This document shows positions 9,814-17,165 of a stretch of 22,804 bases of DNA, piece after piece; the first letter of the stretch is position 1, and every line of letters starts with the position of its first letter. This stretch comes from JAGQLF01 sp964635995 (GTDB lineage: Bacteria > Patescibacteriota > Dojkabacteria > J137). The notes beneath the pieces were generated by a model. That model did not search any database, was not told the DNA's origin, and worked only from the letters and a program-made list of their open reading frames with translations. The stretch spans positions 1 to 22,804 of the forward strand of contig CAZWRA010000022.1 in the NCBI GenBank assembly GCA_964635995.1, in the 5' to 3' direction. Position numbers and translations under genes: made by a program.

Positions 9814-10380
9814 TTAATTAATATTTAAAACATCTCCTCTAACATCAGCTTCTCCTGTAGATTCAGTTGTAACTTTGGACTTAGCCTCGCTACTACTTTC
9901 AGATCCAACAATAGAAATTGTACCTAATCCTTCACTTACTCTTTGAAAAATAATGCTCATAAATATTCCATCTGAGTTTGTCCCTTCATCTGAAAACGCA
10001 CCAGATAATCTAACAATTCCTACTTCATTATCTATCTCCTCTCCAATATATGTTTCAAAAACATTTCCGTTCTCTATCTCGATTGCTCTGAATATTAGCG
10101 GATTAAATGTTAATATAGCTTCTGCAGCCTCGATCTTCTCCTCAATACCATTTGTATTTACATTTAGAGTGAATTCTTGGTTATTCTCAATTGTTAAATT
10201 TTCTTCTTCAAACTCAAATCCAAAATTTAAATTTGTATCTACCTTTTCCTCCATCTGTTCATCGTTTTCAGGAGGATTATTGGCAGTATTTCTTTCGTTC
10301 AGAAAAACTCCCCATACAATTATTGCTATTAATGTTAGAACAAGGGCTAAAGAAATTTCTATCTTGATGAGTTTATTCAT
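9814..10380 (-). CDS. Membrane-anchored cohesin-domain protein
   Basis: The 188-residue product has an N-terminal membrane segment (about 9-28), an acidic linker, and a domain of about 135 residues with the cohesin-family pattern. The domain opens with NLTIENNQEFTLNVNTNG, followed by AAEAILTFNPLIFRAIEIE, then VGIVRLSGAFSDEG and a closing IFMSIIFQRVSEGLGTISIV. Cohesin domains form beta-sandwiches that bind dockerins or other surface partners. Outside cellulosomes they are found in cell-surface proteins of many bacteria and archaea. The N-terminal anchor places the domain outside the cell. It lies 12 bases after the 79-residue gene and directly before the giant surface protein, so the two may interact. 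No dockerin repeat was noticed in this window. The fold call is strong; the partner is unknown. Confidence 0.8.
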   Translation of the reverse strand: MNKLIKIEISLALVLTLIAIIVWGVFLNERNTANNPPENDEQMEEKVDTNLNFGFEFEEENLTIENNQEFTLNVNTNGIEEKIEAAEAILTFNPLIFRAIEIENGNVFETYIGEEIDNEVGIVRLSGAFSDEGTNSDGIFMSIIFQRVSEGLGTISIVGSESSSEAKSKVTTESTGEADVRGDVLNIN

Positions 10381-10392
10381 AATATAATATAA

Positions 10393-10632
10393 CTAATTAT
10401 TAAAATTACTAGAATTATTAAGAGGATCTGAATTTTCTATATCGTAAGAACCTGTCAAATGATTCTCAAGGTACTCAGGCATTAATTCATTACCTGGTAG
10501 TTGTCTAACTTGTTCATTAAATTCATTATCTGCTCCACTTAATCCTCTTAATATGTTCCATGCAGCTGTACCAAGAAATATAATAATTCCTAGTGCTACT
10601 AAAATTGTCCAAAAAGAATTTAAATTCTTCAT
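10393..10632 (-). CDS. Small single-pass membrane protein in the pilus operon
   Basis: The 79-residue product has one membrane segment (about 8-26) followed by a short polar, Asn-rich tail presumably outside the cell. Its ATG overlaps the TGA stop of the PilO-like gene in an ATGA, so the two are probably translationally coupled. In position it could be a small accessory protein next to PilO, comparable in place but not in recognisable sequence to PilP. No family is recognised. Confidence 0.65.
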   Translation of the reverse strand: MKNLNSFWTILVALGIIIFLGTAAWNILRGLSGADNEFNEQVRQLPGNELMPEYLENHLTGSYDIENSDPLNNSSNFNN

Positions 10633-11273
10633 TCTTCTATAATAATATCTCCCCAGTAATAGTAATTTAATACAACACTCATTTCAAACTCTCTTTCAAA
10701 TCCTTTTTCTTGAATAACTGCCTCAGACTGTCTTGTTAAATTCAAATTAGTTATATTTAATATTCTTCTAGATTGTTCTAGCTTCCTAAAAAAATCAATA
10801 AGATCTTTTTTTGTACCTTGAAGTTGAAGCGATATGCTTGCCTCCTTAACTTTTTCACTAGAAGAAATTTCACTTGAATCTGTTGGATAATCTGAAGGAA
10901 ACCCTATTGACTCGAGATACAAAGATTCTCCTACTAAATCATTAATCTCTTCAATAAAATTATCCTGTGAAAGTTCACTTGGAAAAATACTTTCAAATTC
11001 TGTCAGAACAGTTTCTTTTTCTTCTGACTCTTCAATAAGCTGTTCCATTAAATTGATTTTTGATTCAACACTATCTATTACTTCTGCAATTTCTCTGTTT
11101 TCTCTATTCTGAGCTAATACAGATCTAAAAGAAGGAAGAGCTCCAAATATCATCAGAAAAAGAAACAGTAATAAAGTAACCGCTCCTACAACAATACTTT
11201 TATTTTTACTGTTATTTAAAAGCTCGTTTAACTGAATTGTTCGTCTTTGATTTACACCTTGTATTGCGTTCAT
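10629..11273 (-). CDS. PilO-like type IV pilus inner-membrane assembly protein
   Basis: The 214-residue product has a short cytoplasmic N-terminus, a membrane helix at about 27-46, a coiled-coil stretch at about 50-100, and a periplasmic-type alpha/beta domain to the end, with a ferredoxin-like feel (ISLQLQGTKKDLIDFFRKLE, then ILNITNLNL). This is the architecture of PilO, which pairs with PilN to link the cytoplasmic ATPase platform to the pilus. Its ATG directly follows the TAA of the PilN-like gene (TAAATG), and its stop overlaps the next start. Sequence similarity is low, as is usual for PilO, so the call rests on architecture plus order. The pilM, pilB, pilC and pilin genes are not in this window. 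Confidence 0.7.
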   Translation of the reverse strand: MNAIQGVNQRRTIQLNELLNNSKNKSIVVGAVTLLLFLFLMIFGALPSFRSVLAQNRENREIAEVIDSVESKINLMEQLIEESEEKETVLTEFESIFPSELSQDNFIEEINDLVGESLYLESIGFPSDYPTDSSEISSSEKVKEASISLQLQGTKKDLIDFFRKLEQSRRILNITNLNLTRQSEAVIQEKGFEREFEMSVVLNYYYWGDIIIEE

Positions 11274-11852
11274 TTATCTTATTGGATCTCTAGAAATATT
11301 TTCAGTATCTAAGAATGCTGTTAATGAGAATCTCCCTTTTTGTTCAAATACATCTGATTGTTCTAGTGAAAGAGCATCTACTGCAACATTAACAAAAGCT
11401 TCAGAAGCTTTCATGTCTGCTTCAATATCTCTTAACTTATCTAATGACTCATAACCGTTAATCTGAACAGTACCTCCTTCATTAATTACTAAAGAAAATT
11501 GATCAGTAGGGTCTCCAATATAGTCTAAAATTTCTGTAAGAATCGGGTACAAATTATTTGAATTGTCCCATAGTTCAATATATCCAAAAACTTTTTCTTG
11601 TATCTCGGTGAAATTATCTTCATGCTTGTCTTCAAGTGACAAGAGTTCTAATTGTAGTCGTTCAAACTCTTGAATCCTATTCTTTTCAATATTATCTACA
11701 ATAATTTTTGCAAAAAAAATCAGAACAATTAATATTTCTACGAATAGTAAAACAACTCTTGCTCTTCCTAAAACCCAGTCATATATCTTGTCCCATGATG
11801 ATTTGGGTTCTTTTATTGGTTTTAGGAGATTAAAAAAGCGATCATCTGCCAT
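11274..11852 (-). CDS. PilN-like type IV pilus inner-membrane assembly protein
   Basis: The 192-residue product starts with a cytoplasmic tail containing FFNLLKP, which resembles the INLLP motif that binds PilM in PilN proteins. It then has a membrane helix (about 32-52), a coiled coil (about 53-80) and a C-terminal alpha/beta domain (GTVQINGYESLDKLRDIEAD, where residues before an inner helix match the PilN fold). It heads a tight operon with the PilO-like gene. The start is fixed by a -10 box 6 bases upstream. Cell location would be the cytoplasmic membrane. Confidence in PilN specifically is good because of the N-terminal motif and the gene order PilN-PilO. Confidence 0.72.
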   Translation of the reverse strand: MADDRFFNLLKPIKEPKSSWDKIYDWVLGRARVVLLFVEILIVLIFFAKIIVDNIEKNRIQEFERLQLELLSLEDKHEDNFTEIQEKVFGYIELWDNSNNLYPILTEILDYIGDPTDQFSLVINEGGTVQINGYESLDKLRDIEADMKASEAFVNVAVDALSLEQSDVFEQKGRFSLTAFLDTENISRDPIR

Positions 11853-11854
11853 AC

Positions 11855-11887
11855 TATTAGTCTAATAAGGCTAGAGACGTTTGTAAA
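11855..11887 (-). promoter_or_regulatory. Pilus operon promoter with overlapping palindrome
   Basis: In minus sense, TTTACA (11882-11887) and TAGACT (11859-11864) are 17 bases apart, and the -10 box ends 6 bases before the ATG at 11852. The -10 box lies inside a perfect hyphenated palindrome, TATTAGtCTAATA (11855-11867), which could be an operator or a 5'-end hairpin. Confidence 0.5.
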
Positions 11888-11917
11888 GTAAATAAGGTAA
11901 TTTGTTTAAATAAACAC

Positions 11918-11931
11918 GTAACTTAAGTTAC
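11918..11931. promoter_or_regulatory. 14-bp perfect palindrome between divergent genes
   Basis: GTAACTTAAGTTAC reads the same on both strands and sits between the divergent pilus and ApbE-like promoters, 4 bases from the -35 box of the latter. Its size and place fit a binding site for a dimeric regulator, but no regulator gene is in view. Confidence 0.45.
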
Positions 11932-11934
11932 ACC

Positions 11935-11963
11935 TTTCGATATTAAGGCCATATATGTATACT
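11935..11963 (+). promoter_or_regulatory. Promoter of the ApbE-like gene
   Basis: TTTCGA (11935-11940) and TATACT (11958-11963) are 17 bases apart. The -10 box ends 6 bases before the ATG at 11970 and overlaps the upstream alternative ATG at 11955. This favours the later start. Confidence 0.4.
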
Positions 11964-11969
11964 GTTTTT

Positions 11970-12767
11970 ATGTATATACATAATTTCGATTTAGGAACAA
12001 CACCACTTTTAATCAAAAATAAAAAAGCAATTGATTCTAATGCCTTAGATACAATCTTTAAATTAATTCAATTTATACGATTTGACTTCAACCATACAAT
12101 TCATAATTCATCTGGTTATAGATTAAATGATGCAAAAATTGGAGTTCCATTCTTAGTAACTCCTGAGTTTGTAAGTTATTTAAAATTAAATTTAAGTTTT
12201 CTAAATAAGTCATTTAATCCGTTTAATGATATTAAAGAAACTGGAACTTCAAATGAGCTAGTAACAATTTATGATCATACTTTAGTGAAAAATTACAGTT
12301 TTAGTTTCAATACTCAAGTTCTCTTACAACCTTATTTAGTCGATACAATATTTCAGTTTTTAAAAGGAAAAAAAGTTAAAAACTTTTTAGTTCAAACAAA
12401 TTCATTTTTTAGAGCTGATAATAAAGATGAATGGGAAATTGAATATACTTTTGATGAAGGAGAATCGTTAGAAGATGCAATTAAAGGTGAAGCTTCAGCA
12501 GTAATTTATAACAATTCCAAAAAAGAAATTCCTAACCTGAGTGGATTTGCAAATAAAGACGAGGTTATTAAAACAGCTTACGCAATTACAAAATCAGAGT
12601 CTTGCATAGAATGCAAGGTAAAAGCCTTAGAGCTTTTTAACTTTTATACAGATAGCGGATTAAAAATTCATGCGCAGAAAAACAGAATCGATTTCCTTAT
12701 TGTAGATAATAAGTTCTCTAAAAAGTTCTATTCTCCTAACCTCACTTTCTTTACAAACCTAGCTTAA
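11970..12767 (+). CDS. Degenerate ApbE-like protein (FAD:protein FMN transferase fold)
   Basis: The 265-residue product lines up by eye with ApbE along its first two thirds. It has an N-terminal strand ending in LGTT, a FDFNHTIHNSSGYRLND stretch where ApbE has its S-x-Y-x-P-x-S-x-hxxLN region, KSFNPF in place of FDP, and YLVDTIFQFLKGKKVKNFLV in place of the KGxAVD helix and following strand. The usual GG, HHIxDPxTG and ADAxxTA residues are missing, and a CIEC pair stands near the last of these. The family attaches FMN to extracytoplasmic proteins; this copy probably lacks normal flavin-transfer chemistry. No lipobox is seen. An alternative start at 11955 has an AAGG 6 bases upstream, but the -10 box favours 11970. 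Its end overlaps the convergent propeller gene by 17 bases. Confidence 0.5.
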   Translation: MYIHNFDLGTTPLLIKNKKAIDSNALDTIFKLIQFIRFDFNHTIHNSSGYRLNDAKIGVPFLVTPEFVSYLKLNLSFLNKSFNPFNDIKETGTSNELVTIYDHTLVKNYSFSFNTQVLLQPYLVDTIFQFLKGKKVKNFLVQTNSFFRADNKDEWEIEYTFDEGESLEDAIKGEASAVIYNNSKKEIPNLSGFANKDEVIKTAYAITKSESCIECKVKALELFNFYTDSGLKIHAQKNRIDFLIVDNKFSKKFYSPNLTFFTNLA

Positions 12768-14889
12768 TCTCATTTACTAGTGAAAGGTTTGAAAGAATAT
12801 TCATTTTTAACACTTCATTACTAAATGTAATTAATGTGTCATTAATAAATAAAGACCTTGGCTTTGTATAATAGTAATAGTAGTAATCATAGTTTTCACC
12901 TGAATCAAATCTAATTTCTCCTCTTTTCTCTAAGCCTTATGTATTAATTTTAAAAACATTAAATCCTGAATATGAATATCTAGGATATGAATAGTCCTCT
13001 TCAACAAAACCTATAGTAAACTCTATTCTCTCGCCTCCATTTATTGAGATAGACTTTTCGTAATAAACGTTTATTACTCCATCTAATGCTCTTAATTCAT
13101 CTTCAATTGCATCAGCATCTACACTTGAACTAACAATTACATTTATTTCCTTTTCTTTCAGAACAATCTCATTAACAGGAGTATTTCTTTGTGTAAATAA
13201 ATTCTGAATATTTGTACTTAATGTAGCTTCATCAACAACACTTGGAGTTTCATAAATTATCGTTGGAATTACAAGAAGCTCTTTTTCTTTATCAAAAAGA
13301 AAAGCTTTATGATCTCTTAAGACATCAGAATCAGACCCAGTTTCACCTAAAATAATCTCACTTTTTACAACTGGATTGTTTACATCTGTTATATCGAATA
13401 GTGCAATCTTTAACCCTTCAGTTACTCCAGTTCTTTCACTTGCATCTTTTCCTATTCCAATTATATGATTCTCATTGTATGGATGAAGATAGTTAGAAAA
13501 TCCTGGAATTTTTAATTCTCCAAATACATTAGGATTCTTTGGGTCTGATAGATCAATTACATAAAGTGGATCTACTTGTCTGAAAGTAACAATGTAGGCT
13601 CGCTCCCCCATAAATCTAACAGAGTAAATCTTTTCATCTAATCCTAAACCATCTAGTGTTCCCTGTAATTTTAATTCTTCATCTAAAACATATAGAAAAT
13701 TTTCAGAATCTGGTCCCCATCCATTCCAATCATTAATTGTAGTAGCTATTCTAAATGTGTTGTAATATTCATCCATAGAGAATTGATTCAGTATTGTTCC
13801 TTTTACTCTTCCTTTTGCGCTAAACTCAACATCAAGATCTTGTACGCTCAATTTAAAAATATCTATATTTGTACTTTCGATTGTTCTAGGTTCGTATTCG
13901 GGTCGAATAGCCTCATCAAATTCATTATAATAATCTTCAACGAATTGATCTTCATATTCGTAAGCAACAGGGGCTAAAAATAGATTGTTTGTAGACATAT
14001 AAACATTAGAAGTATCTCCTAAAAGCACCTTAGTCTTATACTCATTTGAATTAACATCTAAAGCTAAAACGTTTACAAATCCATTAACATTACTTCCAAA
14101 TTATGAAATCTGATCGCATTCTGCTGCTTTAAAATATTCTCTATTTGTTCTGTCACTAATTAATGGAATGTATTCTTCAATTTCTGATTCTCTTATCTCA
14201 CTATAATCATAGAAAGAAGAGTTATTAATTAGATAAAAAGTGTTATCAATCATTCTAGAAGTTTTATAACTTCCCTGTACTCGTATTTCTTGAGTGATTT
14301 CAGGATTCGATAAATCACTTACATCAAAAACTAAAACATCTGTTTTTGAAGATTCAAGATACGAACTTCTAAATGAAGTATTTCAATCATTTCCAAAAAC
14401 AACAACCTTATCTTCATATAAAAACATTTCAATTGGATTTGCTGAGACTTCAGTTCTTGAAAGTTCAATTGGATTAGCTGGATCAGTTACGTCAAATATT
14501 ATTAAGTCAGTTTGATTTAAAACATAAAGTTCAGTTCCTTTTGTTTTAATAATATCGGCTTCATTTACCCCTTCAACTTGTATATTAGTATCTGAATAAT
14601 CAACTTTATTACCTCCTTGTCCAGCACCCTCTGATGGTAAGGCAGAAGAATCAACTGAATCTTCTTCTCTTCCATCAAACTCAGGATAAGGATAATAGTC
14701 ATAATAATTATTTTCATTTATGTGTCTAGCTAAAGAACTGCATGAACCAAAAGTTCCGAAATCTGTGTGTCTACTTTCTTCTCTATCGTTCAAAATTGCT
14801 TCAAGAACAATTAAAAAGCCACTGAACAAAATAATAGAAGCTAGAAATATAAGACCAATAACAAGAAGCGAACGATCAACCTTTTTCAT
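12751..14889 (-). pseudogene. Membrane-anchored secreted beta-propeller-domain protein with three in-frame stops
   Basis: One frame of 713 codons runs from ATG at 14887-14889 to TAA at 12751-12753 with no frameshift. It is broken by TGA at 14383-14385, TAA at 14101-14103 and TAA at 12937-12939. The product has an N-terminal membrane helix (about 8-30) and then the family of secreted proteins with a C-terminal beta-propeller (PF09826-type). Family features are VQVEGVNEADIIKTKG near residue 110, then ELYVLNQTDLIIFD. After the first stop come TDVLVFDVSD and VQGSYKTSRMI, then PLYVIDLSDPKNPNVFGELK and LRDHKAFLF. After the last stop is KPRSLFINDTLITFSNEVLK. Family sequence continues on both sides of each stop, so this was one gene. 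It follows yidD by 46 bases. It may be a recent pseudogene, a gene with consensus errors, or, least likely, a readthrough gene. Confidence 0.75.
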
Positions 14890-14935
14890 AAAATTTGTTT
14901 TACTAATTAATGATATCAGAATTGAAGTTAAGTAC

Positions 14936-15226
14936 CTACGAAGACTTATTAGCTTTAATTGAAAAGTGGTCTGGGACAGGGTCTAATCCTCCTTCGTTGA
15001 AAGGATTACATCTTAAGATTCTAAAGAAACCCATTATAAGTCCTTTAATAATTCCGTGTTTTTCTACAGCTTGGTATGTATATTCAGAGCATTTAGGTTC
15101 ATGTATACATACTTTAATACCAGTCTTTTTCCCCCAGAATGATTGATCAATAGATAAGAAGTTTTGATAAAACCTGATAAGAATAAGTACAATTTTTTTT
15201 GGGATTGAAAATAAGAAATTAATCAT
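14936..15226 (-). CDS. yidD: Membrane protein insertion efficiency factor YidD
   Basis: This 96-residue protein has the complete YidD signature: a hydrophobic amphipathic N-terminus (about 1-20), then CIHEPKCSEYTYQAVEKHG, GLIMGFFRILRCNPF and GGLDPVPDHF. The three conserved cysteines are present. YidD is a small peripheral membrane protein that helps the YidC insertase place proteins in the membrane. Its ATG overlaps the TGA of the preceding VOC-fold gene (ATGA), so the two are coupled. In many bacteria yidD lies near dnaA with rpmH, rnpA and yidC. Here only the nearness to dnaA remains. Confidence 0.93.
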   Translation of the reverse strand: MINFLFSIPKKIVLILIRFYQNFLSIDQSFWGKKTGIKVCIHEPKCSEYTYQAVEKHGIIKGLIMGFFRILRCNPFNEGGLDPVPDHFSIKANKSS

Positions 15227-15597
15227 TGTATTTTGTACGCTGCAAATAAATAACCATCAGGATCACTAAATAAAAATTCTAGACCATCCCATAAGTTTTC
15301 TTTTATTTTAGTTAATATTTTTGGATTTAGACTTTTGACTTTCTCGTAAAAGCTTTCAATTAATTCTATTTCAAAGTATAAAATAGCACCTCTACTTCTA
15401 TTCTCTTTTACAGTGTTAAAAAGATATTCTTTAAATGGCTCAGTTGAATCAAGGATGTAATGAAGTTCAAAGCCTGAAATATTAACTACAACTTTATCAA
15501 CTTCTTTTTTTAAAATTTCAAAACCGAGTTTACTCCAAAAATCATAGGTCTCATTTACGTTAGAAATATATAAAACTGAAAAAGGTAAGCTGCTCAT
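15223..15597 (-). CDS. VOC (glyoxalase/bleomycin-resistance) fold protein
   Basis: The 124-residue product shows the two beta-alpha-beta-beta-beta modules of the vicinal oxygen chelate fold. The first is LPFSVLYISNVNETYDFWSK LG followed by VVVNISGFELHYIL. The second is AILYFEIELIESFYEKVKS followed by LWDGLEFLFSDPDGYLFAAY. His in ELHYIL and Glu in YFEIE are possible metal ligands, but the last ligand position (usually Glu in the DPDGxxxE region) reads LFAAY. The substrate, and whether it is an enzyme at all, cannot be told. It is the first gene of a likely operon with yidD and runs divergently from dnaA. Confidence 0.82.
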   Translation of the reverse strand: MSSLPFSVLYISNVNETYDFWSKLGFEILKKEVDKVVVNISGFELHYILDSTEPFKEYLFNTVKENRSRGAILYFEIELIESFYEKVKSLNPKILTKIKENLWDGLEFLFSDPDGYLFAAYKIQ

Positions 15598-15604
15598 TCA
15601 AAAT

Positions 15605-15624
15605 ATTTTAAATATTAAATTATA
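15605..15624 (-). promoter_or_regulatory. Candidate promoters of the VOC-yidD operon
   Basis: Two -10 boxes are visible in minus sense. TAAAAT (15605-15610) ends 7 bases before the ATG at 15597 and would give a nearly leaderless mRNA. TGATATAAT carries an extended -10 with its hexamer at 15619-15624 and would give a leader of about 15 bases. Neither has a clear -35 box. Confidence 0.35.
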
Positions 15625-15646
15625 TCAATTAATTACAACTTTCTTC

Positions 15647-15675
15647 TTTACAACTTATCCACGTGGATATATATT
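15647..15675 (+). promoter_or_regulatory. dnaA promoter with DnaA-box palindrome in the spacer
   Basis: TTTACA (15647-15652) and TATATT (15670-15675) are separated by exactly 17 bases. Fourteen of those 17 are the perfect palindrome TATCCACGTGGATA (15656-15669). Read from the left it gives TTATCCACG, one base from the DnaA box TTATNCACA; the opposite strand gives a second overlapping box. DnaA bound here would block RNA polymerase, so dnaA is probably autorepressed. Transcription should start near 15682, about 75 bases before the dnaA ATG. Confidence 0.7.
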
Positions 15676-15686
15676 GGATTAAATCA

Positions 15687-15726
15687 CAAATTCTAAACAA
15701 ACAAATTACAAATTGTTTAGGATTTG
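15687..15726. repeat. Imperfect inverted repeat in the dnaA leader
   Basis: CAAATTCTAAACAA (15687-15700) and TTGTTTAGGATTTG (15713-15726) pair at 13 of 14 positions around a 12-base loop. The left part, from 15681, is nearly identical to a stretch at 21683-21701. It lies in the untranslated leader of dnaA and could fold in the mRNA. Confidence 0.6.
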
Positions 15727-15755
15727 ATTATTTGAAATTTAGAATTTTTCAACTT

Positions 15756-17165
15756 ATGGGTATGAAAATAAAAAATCCAAGAGAGCTTTGGAGAACAACA
15801 TTAGCTCAACTTGAATTAAAACTGGATGCTCCTGCTCAATTTAAAACTTTTTTTTCTGAAACTGAACTAATCCAGATTGAAGGAAGAAAGGCAGTAATTG
15901 GTGTCCCGAATCCATACACAGCTGATTGGTTAAAAATGAGGCATGAGAAATTAATTCAAGATACTCTTTCCTATGTTTACGGTGATCCACTTCAACCTAT
16001 TTTCAGAGTCGCTGTTGGAGCTATAAAAAAAGAGAATATAAAAGAAAATCTTGAAGATTCTCCTCTACTTGCTACTGAAAACGGAATTATGGGATCAGTA
16101 ATTAAAGCAATTGAAGATTCTGGTTTAAATACAAAATATTCCCTTTCTAATTTTGTTGTCGGAAACGCAAATAGAATTGCTCATGCATCTGCAATAGCAG
16201 CAATAGAAAATCCAGGACAGATTTATAATCCGATTTTTATTCATGGAAAAACTGGAGTTGGAAAGACACATTTAGCGCAAGCAATTGGAATTGGAATGCT
16301 AGAACGTAATATTACAAAGAAAATTATATATACTCCTTCTGAAAATTTTTTAAACGATATGGTTAGAGGAATTAAAACTGGTCAAATGGATAAGTTTAGA
16401 AAAAAATATCGAGCAATGGATCTTTTAATAATTGATGACATGCAGTTAATTTCAAAGTGGGTTCAAACTCAGGATGAGTTTTTTAATACATTTAATGAAC
16501 TTTATAACGCAGGAAAACAGATTGTAATTATTGCTGATAGAAAACCTGAAGATATTAAGAATCTAGAAAGTAGACTTAAATCCAGACTTCAAGGAGGAAT
16601 GGTTGTTGATATGGGGCAGCCTGATTTTGAGATGAGATTAGCAATTGTAGAAAAGAAAGCTCAAACTCTAGGAATTGATTTAAATCAAAAAGTATTAGAA
16701 TTTATAGCTAGGTCAATTACAGATAATGTTCGAGAATTAGAAGGTGCTTTACAAAAAGTTGCGCTATTTAATCAGATGAAACCAAATGGTGATTTAACTT
16801 TAGAAGAAGTTGCTCATATGCTTGGAAGAGATGCGAAAAGTAGACGAGAACAAATAAAAGTCCCTAAAGTTTTAAGAGAGGTTTCAAAAAGCTTTGGAGT
16901 TAGCGTTAAAGATATGAAAGGACCTAGAAGAACTAAAGATTTAGCTTTAGCTAGACAAGCAGCAATGTATATTCTTCGAGAAGAGTTCAATTACAAGCTG
17001 GAGCAGGTTGCGTCCTATTTTAATAGGAAAGATCATACAACCGTACTCCATGCACTTGATAAGATTAAGAGCAAGATGATGCTTCAAGATGATTTTAATC
17101 TACAAATTAGTAAGATTATTACATCAATAAACGACAGTGCTCTTGTTACTGAAGATATTGATTAG
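15756..17165 (+). CDS. dnaA: Chromosomal replication initiator DnaA
   Basis: The 469-residue ATPase binds DnaA boxes and opens the origin. Domain I (about 1-85) starts with NPRELWRTTLAQLEL. The AAA+ domain has Walker A GKTGVGKT at 164-171 and Walker B DLLIIDD at 222-228, with an arginine-rich sensor stretch NLESRLKSRLQGG. Domain IV carries the DNA-binding signature RRTKDLALARQAAMYILRE and FNRKDHTTVLHA (422-433), where RK replaces the usual GG or GR before DHTT. The open frame extends upstream to a GTG at 15663, but that codon lies inside the promoter spacer and the added 31 residues come from an inverted repeat, so ATG 15756 (or 15762) is the start. The stop overlaps the convergent hypothetical gene by 4 bases. 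Confidence 0.96.
   Translation: MGMKIKNPRELWRTTLAQLELKLDAPAQFKTFFSETELIQIEGRKAVIGVPNPYTADWLKMRHEKLIQDTLSYVYGDPLQPIFRVAVGAIKKENIKENLEDSPLLATENGIMGSVIKAIEDSGLNTKYSLSNFVVGNANRIAHASAIAAIENPGQIYNPIFIHGKTGVGKTHLAQAIGIGMLERNITKKIIYTPSENFLNDMVRGIKTGQMDKFRKKYRAMDLLIIDDMQLISKWVQTQDEFFNTFNELYNAGKQIVIIADRKPEDIKNLESRLKSRLQGGMVVDMGQPDFEMRLAIVEKKAQTLGIDLNQKVLEFIARSITDNVRELEGALQKVALFNQMKPNGDLTLEEVAHMLGRDAKSRREQIKVPKVLREVSKSFGVSVKDMKGPRRTKDLALARQAAMYILREEFNYKLEQVASYFNRKDHTTVLHALDKIKSKMMLQDDFNLQISKIITSINDSALVTEDID

Noticed and set aside
9953..10387. Plus-strand ORF of 144 residues
   Set aside because: It is antisense to the cohesin-domain gene, which has clear family features.
12937..14385. Alternative genetic code (TGA or TAA read as an amino acid)
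   Set aside because: TGA ends two genes in ATGA overlaps (10629, 15223) and the giant gene at 3331, and TAA ends ftsK, dnaN and others at natural C-termini.
15663..15755. N-terminal extension of dnaA from a GTG start at 15663
   Set aside because: The GTG lies inside the promoter spacer and the added codons come from an inverted repeat; DnaA domain I begins after 15756.
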